The translations under genes were made by a program, and so were the position numbers. A stretch of 64,000 bases of DNA from NCBI GenBank assembly GCA_963705885.1, contig OY970120.1:2480001-2544000 (forward strand). The letters are read 5' to 3'. The first letter of the stretch is position 1. Every line of letters starts with the position of its first letter. Under the pieces are notes generated by a model. It did no database searches. It was not told the DNA's origin and saw nothing but the letters and a program-made list of their open reading frames with translations. Positions 46,757-53,583 of the stretch are shown one piece after another. Source of the stretch: MFD01275-c22 sp963705885 (lineage in GTDB: Bacteria > Actinomycetota > Actinomycetes > JACCUZ01).

Positions 46757-46984
46757 CTACCGTCCCGTCCGCTGTCGATGCTTCTTGTGGACCGCCTGCC
46801 TGCTGACCCCGAGCACGGCGCCGATCGCCTCCCAGGACCAGCCGTGGTCGCGCGCGTTGCGCACCTGCAGCGCCTCGAGCTGCTCGGTCAGGCGGCGCAG
46901 CGCCGCCACGGCGCGCAGCCCCACGTCCGGGTCGGTGCTCGCGGCCCGCGCCGCCGCCGTCGAGGTCTCCCCGGCTGCCGTCAT
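46757..46984 (-). CDS. Small helix-turn-helix regulator of the ClpN operon
   Basis: 75 aa. The C-terminal WSWEAIGAVLGVSRQAVHKK is a clear helix-turn-helix; a helical region LRAVAALRRLTEQLEALQVR precedes it. ATG 46984 is chosen because a TTGACA-N18-TAGGTT promoter on the minus strand ends 7 nt before it, making the message leaderless. An ATG at 47014 with GGAGG is the alternative but would place the -10 inside the gene. Twin inverted repeats overlap both promoter hexamers, so the protein probably represses itself and the ClpN gene. Confidence 0.82.
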   Translation of the reverse strand: MTAAGETSTAAARAASTDPDVGLRAVAALRRLTEQLEALQVRNARDHGWSWEAIGAVLGVSRQAVHKKHRQRTGR

Positions 46985-46988
46985 ACGC

Positions 46989-47032
46989 GTCAACCTAGAT
47001 TGACGAGAGGCCATCTGTCAACCTCCGTTGAC
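46989..47032 (-). promoter_or_regulatory. Promoter with twin operators for the HTH/ClpN operon
   Basis: Minus-strand promoter: TTGACA (47021-47016), an 18-bp spacer, TAGGTT (46997-46992). GTCAAC-N4-GTTGAC (47017-47032) covers the -35 and GTCAAC-N4-ATTGAC (46989-47004) covers the -10, centres 28 bp apart. The first repeat is perfect, the second has one mismatch. The layout is that of a strong promoter closed by a dimeric repressor bound at two sites. Confidence 0.72.
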
Positions 47033-47098
47033 GGTTGCCGGAGGAGAGGACCGGCGTGGCGTACGACGGGATGGTCGGGCCGCGCCGGTAGCGTCTGC

Positions 47099-47116
47099 TC
47101 CGAACAGGTGTTCGGA
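47099..47116 (+). promoter_or_regulatory. LexA (SOS) box upstream of ruvCAB
   Basis: TCCGAAC-AGGT-GTTCGGA, a perfect inverted repeat with 7-bp arms whose core GAAC-N4-GTTC is the actinobacterial SOS box. It lies 5 nt after TAGCGT (47089-47094), a good -10, so LexA would sit over the transcription start. The ruvC start codon is 70 nt further on. Confidence 0.82.
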
Positions 47117-47185
47117 CCGTCGCGGCAGGAGCCGGTCCGTGGGAGAGCCGGCGGGAGCCGGTCGGCGGGAGAGGCGGGTGCGAGG

Positions 47186-47734
47186 GTGCGGGTGCTGGGC
47201 GTCGACCCCGGGCTGACCCGGTGCGGTCTCGGTGTGGTCGAGGGGTCGGTCGGCCGCGCGCTGCACCTCGTCGCGGTCGACGTGGTCCGCACCGACCCCG
47301 GCGCGGACATCGGCACCCGGCTGCTCGGCATCGAGCGGGCCGTCGAGCGCTGGATCGCCGAGCACCGCCCCGACGCGGTGGCGGTCGAGCGGGTGTTCAG
47401 CCAGCACAACGTCCGCACCGTGATGGGCACCGCGCAGGCCAGCGCGGTCGCCATCACCTGTGCCGCCCGGGCCGGCCTGCCGGTCGCGCTGCACACGCCG
47501 AGCGAGATGAAGGCTGCCGTGACGGGCAGCGGCCGCGCCGACAAGGCGCAGGTGGGAGCCATGGTGACCCGCATCCTGCGGCTGGACGCCGCCCCCCGGC
47601 CGGCCGACGCCGCCGACGCCCTCGGGCTGGCGATCTGCCACGTCTGGCGCGGCGGTGCCGCCGACCGCTACGCCGCCGCCCTCGCCGCGGCCGGTGCCGT
47701 CAGGCCCGGCACGGCCGCAGGGGGTCCCCGGTGA
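47186..47734 (+). CDS. ruvC: Holliday junction resolvase RuvC
   Basis: 182 aa, the endonuclease that resolves Holliday junctions. Catalytic acids are visible: Asp in VLGVDPGLTRCGLG, Glu in AVAVERVFSQHNVRTVMG, and the Asp pair in RPADAADALGLAICHVW. GTG 47186 has an AG-rich site just upstream. It is first in ruvCAB, linked to ruvA by a 4-bp overlap and placed under an SOS box. Confidence 0.95.
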   Translation: MRVLGVDPGLTRCGLGVVEGSVGRALHLVAVDVVRTDPGADIGTRLLGIERAVERWIAEHRPDAVAVERVFSQHNVRTVMGTAQASAVAITCAARAGLPVALHTPSEMKAAVTGSGRADKAQVGAMVTRILRLDAAPRPADAADALGLAICHVWRGGAADRYAAALAAAGAVRPGTAAGGPR

Positions 47735-48351
47735 TCGCGTTCGTGTCGGGCCGGGTCGCCCAGCTCGCGCCGGACGGCGCGGTGGTCGAGGTCGGCGGCG
47801 TCGGCCTGTCGGTGCAGTGCACGCCGGGCACGCTCGCGGGGCTCCGCCTGGGCGAGCACGCCCACCTTTCGACGTCGATGGTGGTGCGCGAGGAGTCGCT
47901 GACCCTCTACGGGTTCGCCGACGAGGACGAGCGGACGGTCTTCGAGCTGCTCCAGACCGCGAGCGGTGTCGGCCCCCGGCTCGCCCAGGCCATGCTCGCC
48001 GTGCACGCCCCCGACGCGCTGCGCCAGGCCGTCGCGACCGAGGACCTTGCGGCCCTCACCCAGGTTCCCGGCGTCGGCCGCAAGGGGGCCCAGCGGATCG
48101 TCCTCGAGCTCAAGGACCGGCTGGGGGCCGCCCGCGGAACGGCCGGGTCGGCGCGCCGGTCCCCGGCCGCGCAGCAGGGGTGGCGGGAGCAGCTGCACGG
48201 CGCCCTGCTCGGGCTGGGCTGGTCCTCGCGGGAGGCCGACGACGCCGTGGCCGCGGCCGCCCCCGAGGCGGAGCGCGCCACGGAGGCCGGGGAGGCGCCC
48301 GACATCGCGACCCTGCTCAAGGTCGCCCTGCGCACCTTGAGCCGAGCATGA
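47731..48351 (+). CDS. ruvA: Holliday junction branch migration protein RuvA
   Basis: 206 aa. An OB-fold domain (IAFVSGRVAQLAPDGAVVEV, MVVREESLTLYGFADEDERT) is followed by two helix-hairpin-helix motifs (LLQTASGVGPRLAQAMLAVH and LTQVPGVGRKGAQRIVLELK) and a C-terminal RuvB-binding helix region. It binds the four-way junction as a tetramer. GTG 47731 overlaps ruvC. Confidence 0.95.
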   Translation: MIAFVSGRVAQLAPDGAVVEVGGVGLSVQCTPGTLAGLRLGEHAHLSTSMVVREESLTLYGFADEDERTVFELLQTASGVGPRLAQAMLAVHAPDALRQAVATEDLAALTQVPGVGRKGAQRIVLELKDRLGAARGTAGSARRSPAAQQGWREQLHGALLGLGWSSREADDAVAAAAPEAERATEAGEAPDIATLLKVALRTLSRA

Positions 48352-48361
48352 GGAGCCGCGC

Positions 48362-49453
48362 ATGAGCGAGGCCAGCGCGACCGCTGCCGAGCGGCTGGTC
48401 GACCCCGGCGTGGACGTCTCGCCGTCGCCCGACGACGAGCGCGAGGTCGAGGCGGCCCTGCGGCCCCGCACCCTGACCGAGTTCATCGGCCAGCACCGCG
48501 TGCGCGAGCAGCTGGGCCTGGTGCTCGAGGCGGCGCGCGGCCGGGGCAGGGTGCCCGACCACGTCCTGCTCAGCGGGCCGCCCGGCTTGGGCAAGACCAC
48601 CCTGGCGATGATCGTCGCCGCCGAGATGCAGGCACCGCTGCGCATCACCAGCGGCCCCGCCATCCAGCACGCGGGCGACCTGGCGGCGCTCCTGTCCAGC
48701 CTCGCCGAGGGCGAGGTCCTGTTCCTCGACGAGATCCACCGGATGTCCCGCCCGGCCGAGGAGATGCTCTACCTCGCGATGGAGGACTTCCGGGTCGACG
48801 TCATCGTCGGCAAGGGGCCGGGCGCGACCGCGATCCCGCTCGAGATCCCACCCTTCACCCTGGTCGGCGCGACCACCCGGGCCGGGATGCTGCCCGGCCC
48901 GCTGCGCGACCGCTTCGGCTTCACCGCGCACATGGACTTCTACGAGGCCGGGGACCTCGAGCAGGTGCTGACCCGGTCGGCGGGGCTGCTCGGTGTCCGC
49001 CTCACCTCCGACGGGTCGGTCGAGATAGCCGGCCGCTCGCGGGGCACCCCCCGCATCGCCAACCGCCTGCTGCGGCGGGTGCGCGACTACGCCCAGGTCC
49101 GCGCCGACGGTGTGGTCAGCGAGGACGTCGCACGGGCCGCGCTGCTCGTCTACGAGGTCGACGAGCGCGGCCTCGACCGACTCGACCGCGCCGTCCTGCG
49201 CGCCCTCGTCGGGCACTTCGGCGGCGGCCCGGTGGGCGTCTCGACGCTCGCGGTCGCCGTCGGTGAGGAACGCGAGACCGTCGAGGAGGTGGCCGAGCCG
49301 TTCCTGGTCCGCGCCGGTCTGCTGGCACGCACCCCGCGCGGCCGGGTGGCGACGCCGGCGGCCTGGGCGCACCTGGGCCTGACACCGCCGCGGGACCGCG
49401 CGGCCGCGGCCCCCGACCTCTTCACCGGCGAGGGCGGCGCTCCCAGGGACTGA
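48362..49453 (+). CDS. ruvB: Holliday junction branch migration ATPase RuvB
   Basis: 363 aa, an AAA+ motor. Walker A LLSGPPGLGKTTLAMIVAAE, Walker B EVLFLDEIHRMSRPAEEML, sensor 1 TLVGATTRAGMLPGPLRDRF and the sensor 2 Arg in SRGTPRIANRLLRRVRDYA precede a C-terminal winged helix. ATG 48362 lies 10 bp after ruvA. Confidence 0.96.
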   Translation: MSEASATAAERLVDPGVDVSPSPDDEREVEAALRPRTLTEFIGQHRVREQLGLVLEAARGRGRVPDHVLLSGPPGLGKTTLAMIVAAEMQAPLRITSGPAIQHAGDLAALLSSLAEGEVLFLDEIHRMSRPAEEMLYLAMEDFRVDVIVGKGPGATAIPLEIPPFTLVGATTRAGMLPGPLRDRFGFTAHMDFYEAGDLEQVLTRSAGLLGVRLTSDGSVEIAGRSRGTPRIANRLLRRVRDYAQVRADGVVSEDVARAALLVYEVDERGLDRLDRAVLRALVGHFGGGPVGVSTLAVAVGEERETVEEVAEPFLVRAGLLARTPRGRVATPAAWAHLGLTPPRDRAAAAPDLFTGEGGAPRD

Positions 49454-49542
49454 CCAGGCGCGACAGGTAGACTCCCGCCCGGTCCGCCGGCCCGACCCAT
49501 CGGCCGCGCCCCTCACACCGCATCGGAAGGACTCCTCTCCCC

Positions 49543-49875
49543 GTGGAACTCGTTTTCCCCGTCCTGCTCCTGGTGGGCTTCTACTTCCTCGTGATCCGCC
49601 CCGCGCGGAACCGGCAGCGGGCCGCTCTCGAGCTCCAGCAGCGCCTCGCGCCCGACCTCGAGGTGCTGACGACGTCGGGGATGTACGCCCGGGTGGTCGC
49701 CGTCGAGGAGGACGCCGTCGCGCTCGAGATCTCGCCCGGCGTGACCGTGCGCGTCGTCAAGGCCGCCGTCGGCAAGATCCTCACCGACCAGGCCGACCAC
49801 GACGAGGCCGACCACGACGAGACCGTCGCCGACGAGACCGGCGCCGAGTCCGAGGTGGGCGACGACCGCCCGTAG
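49543..49875 (+). CDS. yajC: Preprotein translocase subunit YajC
   Basis: 110 aa. One membrane helix (LVFPVLLLVGFYFLVIRPAR) with the RPARNRQRAALELQQRLAPD motif, then a cytoplasmic domain with DLEVLTTSGMYARVVAVEED, and an acidic His/Asp-rich tail. It associates with SecDF. GTG 49543; TAGACT around 49468 is a possible -10. secD follows after 65 bp. Confidence 0.92.
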   Translation: MELVFPVLLLVGFYFLVIRPARNRQRAALELQQRLAPDLEVLTTSGMYARVVAVEEDAVALEISPGVTVRVVKAAVGKILTDQADHDEADHDETVADETGAESEVGDDRP

Positions 49876-49940
49876 GTCGACCGCCTCCCGCCCAGCACCA
49901 ACCGGCGCCCGTGCCGCCGGCCGAACGGAGAAGAGCTCTC

Positions 49941-51755
49941 GTGGCAGCACAGACCGTCCCACGCCCGGGCCGGACCATCCTGGTCCTCGGCGTGCTCACC
50001 GCCCTCGTCTTCGGGCTGATCTGGGTGGCGGCGCCCGACCGGCTGGGCGAGGAGCGTCTGTCGGCCGCGGACAAGTACCAGCCACGCCTCGGCCTGGACC
50101 TCGAGGGCGGGACCAGCGTCATCCTCACGCCGCGCGTCGCGCCCGGCGAGAAGGGTGAGATCACGCAGGACAACCTGGACCAGGCGGTCTCGATCATCCG
50201 CAACCGCGTCGACAGCTTCGGCGTCGCGGAGTCCGAGGTCGCGACCGCCGGCGACAACATCGTCATCTCGATCCCCGGCAAGCAGGACCGCTCGATCCTC
50301 GACACCGTGCGCCAGACCGCCGAGCTGCGCTTCCGGCAGGTGCTGCAGACCGCCGCCGGGGTCGCCATCCCCACCCAGACGCCGAGCCCGACCCCCTCGG
50401 GCACCGCGTCGCCGGCACCGAGCGGCACGCCGTCGCCGGGCGCGACGCCGTCAGGGAGCGCGAGCCCGGCGGAGAGCACCGAGAGCCGCGCGGTGCCCAA
50501 GGCGCTGCAGGCGGCCTCGACCCCGAGCGCGTCCGCCAGCCCGACGCCGAGCGCGACGCCGTCCTCGTCGCCGAGCGGGACACCCACGGCACCCCCGGCG
50601 ACACCCCAGCCCGCCGGCCCCGGCGAGATCACCCCGGAGATCCTGCAGCGGTTCTCCGAGCTCGACTGCTCCGACCCCGAGGCCGTCCGGCAGGCGCTGC
50701 GCGAGCCGGGCCTCGACGACCCCGACGCCACGATCGTGACCTGCGACGAGGACGGCGCCGAGAAGTTCATCCTCGGCCCGGCCGAGGTGCTCGGCACCGA
50801 CGTGAGCGGGGCGTCGGCCGGGCTGCAGCAGAACAACCAGGGCATCTCCACCGGCGGCTGGGTCGTCCAGCTCGACTTCACCGGTGAGGGGAAGAAGAAG
50901 TTCGGCGACATCACCCGACGCCTGTTCTCCGAGCAGGGCGACCTCAACCGGTTCGCGATCGTCCTCGACGCGCTGGTCGTGTCGGCACCGACCACCAACG
51001 CCGTGATCACCAACGGCCAGGCAGAGATCTCGGGCAACTTCACCCAGGCCGAGGCCGCCGACCTCGCCAACGTGCTCAAGTTCGGTGCCCTGCCCCTGAC
51101 CTTCGACCCGGGCGAGGTGCAGGAGATCTCCGCGACACTCGGCGGCGACCAGCTGCGTGCGGGCCTGGTCGCCGGCGTGATCGGGCTGCTCCTCGTGGTC
51201 ATCTACTCCCTGCTCTACTACCGGGGGCTGGGGATCGTGACGATCGCGAGCCTCGCCGTCGCAGCCGTCATCACCTACGGCATGGTCGTGCTGCTCGGCT
51301 GGCAGATCGGCTTCCGGCTCAGCCTCGCCGGCATCGCCGGTCTCATCGTGGCCATCGGCATCACGGCCGACTCGTTCGTGGTGTTCTTCGAACGCATCCG
51401 CGACGAGGTGCGCGAGGGCAAGCCGCTGCGGGTCGCCGTCGAGACGGGCTGGGCCCGGGCCCGGCGCACGATCCTCGCCGCGGACTTCGTGTCCTTCCTC
51501 GCGGCGGTCGTGCTCTACCTGCTCTCGGTCGGTGGGGTGCGGGGCTTCGCCTTCACCCTCGGCCTCACGACCCTGATCGACATCTTCGTCGTCTTCCTGT
51601 TCACCCATCCGCTGGTGCGCATCCTGGCCGGGACGAGGTTCTTCGGTCAGGGCCACCGGCTGTCGGGGCTCGACCCCGAGCGGCTGGGAGCAACCCGCGG
51701 CACCATGCTCACCCGACCACCTCGCCGCGCCGCGGCGAACCCGAAGGAGGCGTGA
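49941..51755 (+). CDS. secD: Protein translocase subunit SecD with a long Ser/Pro/Thr-rich insert
   Basis: 604 aa, a proton-driven membrane protein that pulls exported proteins outward. Helix 1 (ILVLGVLTALVFGLIWVA), then YQPRLGLDLEGGTSVILTPR and the C-terminal five-helix RND part (LLLVVIYSLLYYRGLGIVTI, LAGIAGLIVAIGITADSFVV, FFERIRDEVREG) are typical. Unusual is a low-complexity insert at about residues 147-230 (50380-50630), built of Thr-Pro-Ser and Ala-Thr-Pro-Ser repeats, inside the extracytoplasmic P1 domain. GTG 49941 has GGAGAAG upstream. Confidence 0.94.
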   Translation: MAAQTVPRPGRTILVLGVLTALVFGLIWVAAPDRLGEERLSAADKYQPRLGLDLEGGTSVILTPRVAPGEKGEITQDNLDQAVSIIRNRVDSFGVAESEVATAGDNIVISIPGKQDRSILDTVRQTAELRFRQVLQTAAGVAIPTQTPSPTPSGTASPAPSGTPSPGATPSGSASPAESTESRAVPKALQAASTPSASASPTPSATPSSSPSGTPTAPPATPQPAGPGEITPEILQRFSELDCSDPEAVRQALREPGLDDPDATIVTCDEDGAEKFILGPAEVLGTDVSGASAGLQQNNQGISTGGWVVQLDFTGEGKKKFGDITRRLFSEQGDLNRFAIVLDALVVSAPTTNAVITNGQAEISGNFTQAEAADLANVLKFGALPLTFDPGEVQEISATLGGDQLRAGLVAGVIGLLLVVIYSLLYYRGLGIVTIASLAVAAVITYGMVVLLGWQIGFRLSLAGIAGLIVAIGITADSFVVFFERIRDEVREGKPLRVAVETGWARARRTILAADFVSFLAAVVLYLLSVGGVRGFAFTLGLTTLIDIFVVFLFTHPLVRILAGTRFFGQGHRLSGLDPERLGATRGTMLTRPPRRAAANPKEA

Positions 51756-52969
51756 TGACCCGTCTCGGCGACGTCGGTGCACGCCTCTACCGGGGCGAGG
51801 TGTCCTACGACTTCATCGCGAACCGCCGGCTGTGGTTCGGCGTGTCCGCGGTGCTCCTGCTGGTGTCGATCGCCTCCCTGCTCGTCCTGCGGCTGACGCT
51901 GGGCATCGAGTTCCGCGGCGGAGCCGAGTTCCGCGTCAAGGGCCCCTCGGTCAGCGACCAGGCGGTGCGCGACACCGTCGGGTCGGTCGTCGGCGGCGAG
52001 ATCGTCGTCCAGCGCGTGGGGCAGAACACGGTCCGCGCGCAGACCGAGGAGCTGGACAGCCGCGAGGTCGAGGAGGTGCAGACAGCGCTGGCCGAGCGTT
52101 TCGACGTGGCGGTCGACGAGGTCAGCACCCAGTTCATCGGCCCGAGCTGGGGGCGCGACATCTCCACCAAGGCGCTGCGCGCCCTCGTCTTCTTCCTGCT
52201 CGGGGTCGTCGCGTTCCTGTCGCTGTACTTCGAGTGGAAGATGGCGCTCGCGGCGATGGTCGCGCTGCTCCACGACCTGGTGATCACCACCGGGCTCTAC
52301 TCGCTGATCGGCTTCGAGGTCACGCCGGCGACCGTGATCGGCTTCCTGACCATCCTCGGCTACTCGCTCTACGACACCGTCGTCGTGTTCGACAAGGTCC
52401 GCGAGAACACGCAAGGGCTGGCCGGCGGCAGCCGGCGCACCTACAGCGGCGCGGTCAACCTCGCCGTGAACCAGACGCTGGTGCGGTCGATCAACACCTC
52501 GATCATCGCCCTGATGCCGATCGGTGCGATCCTCTTCGCCGGGGTGGTGCTGCTCGGCGCCGGGCCGCTCAAGGACCTGGCGCTCGCCCTCTTCATCGGC
52601 GTCGCGGTCGGCGCCTACTCGTCCATCTTCGTGGCTCCCGCGGTGCTCGCCGGGTTCAAGGAGCGCGAGCCCGCGATGCAGGCGCTCGCCCGGCGCGTCG
52701 CCAGCCGCAAGCAGGCCGGTCCGGCCACCGCGGCGGTGCGGGACGGCCGGGGCGGGCGCACCGCCACCCCGCGGACGGGCGAGGAGGAGCCGCCCGGGCC
52801 CGAGGCCGAGCCGGTCGGCGCCGGTGCCCCCGCCGCCCGGGGGTCGGCGCCGGCCCGGCCGTCCGGCGGCCAGCGCCCCCAGCCGGCCAGGGCCGCCAAG
52901 AGCCCCGGCAGCGGCAAGGCCGGCAAGGGCGGCAGCCGCAACCGCTCCAGCCGGAAGAAGCGGCGCTGA
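51755..52969 (+). CDS. secF: Protein translocase subunit SecF
   Basis: 404 aa, partner of SecD. YDFIANRRLWFGVSAVLLLV, LTLGIEFRGGAEFRVK and GPSWGRDISTKALRALVFFL precede the helical bundle with ALLHDLVITTGLYSLIGFEV, GYSLYDTVVVFDKVRENT and NQTLVRSINTSIIALMP. The last about 95 residues are a Pro/Gly/Arg/Lys-rich hydrophilic tail, absent from the E. coli protein. ATG 51755 follows AAGGAGG; GTG 51752 one codon earlier is equally possible. apt overlaps the stop. Confidence 0.94.
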   Translation: MTRLGDVGARLYRGEVSYDFIANRRLWFGVSAVLLLVSIASLLVLRLTLGIEFRGGAEFRVKGPSVSDQAVRDTVGSVVGGEIVVQRVGQNTVRAQTEELDSREVEEVQTALAERFDVAVDEVSTQFIGPSWGRDISTKALRALVFFLLGVVAFLSLYFEWKMALAAMVALLHDLVITTGLYSLIGFEVTPATVIGFLTILGYSLYDTVVVFDKVRENTQGLAGGSRRTYSGAVNLAVNQTLVRSINTSIIALMPIGAILFAGVVLLGAGPLKDLALALFIGVAVGAYSSIFVAPAVLAGFKEREPAMQALARRVASRKQAGPATAAVRDGRGGRTATPRTGEEEPPGPEAEPVGAGAPAARGSAPARPSGGQRPQPARAAKSPGSGKAGKGGSRNRSSRKKRR

Positions 52970-53514
52970 TGGTGCACGACGCCGACCTCGCGTCCCGGCT
53001 GCTCGCCAGGGTCCGCGACGTGCCCGACTTCCCGAAGCCGGGCATCGTCTTCAAGGACATCACGCCGCTGCTCGCCGACCACGGGTCGCTCGCCGCGACC
53101 GTCGCGGGTCTGGCCGCCCCCTTCCGCGAGTCCCGGGTCGACCTCGTGGCGGGCATCGAGGCCCGCGGCTTCGTGCTGGGTGCCCCCGTGGCCCTGGCCC
53201 TGGCCGCCGGCTTCACGCCCGTACGCAAGAAGGGCAAGCTCCCCGGCCCGACCGAGGAGGCGACCTACGAGCTGGAGTACGGCTCCGCCACCCTCGAGGT
53301 GACCACCGACGCGTTCGCGCCGGGCACCCGCGTCCTCGTGGTCGACGACGTCCTCGCGACCGGAGGGACGGCGGCCGCGACCGTCGACCTGGTGCGCCGG
53401 TGCGGGGCCGAGGTCGTCGGTGTCGCGTTCCTCCTCGAGCTCGGCGCCCTCGACGGTCGCGCCGCGCTCGCGGCCGTGGACGTCGCGGACCCGCTGGTCC
53501 TGCTCACGGTCTGA
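52969..53514 (+). CDS. apt: Adenine phosphoribosyltransferase
   Basis: 181 aa, salvages adenine to AMP with PRPP. VPDFPKPGIVFKDITPLLAD, VAGIEARGFVLGAPVALAL and the PRPP loop RVLVVDDVLATGGTAAATVD are complete. The gene order secDF-apt-relA is conserved in actinobacteria. ATG 52969 overlaps the secF stop; a GTG one codon later is possible. Confidence 0.95.
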   Translation: MVHDADLASRLLARVRDVPDFPKPGIVFKDITPLLADHGSLAATVAGLAAPFRESRVDLVAGIEARGFVLGAPVALALAAGFTPVRKKGKLPGPTEEATYELEYGSATLEVTTDAFAPGTRVLVVDDVLATGGTAAATVDLVRRCGAEVVGVAFLLELGALDGRAALAAVDVADPLVLLTV

Positions 53515-53583
53515 CCGCTGCGGGCGCCGGGGGCCGGGCACTAGACTCGGAGGCACGGACCCGACGACGAGCTGGAGCCGCCC

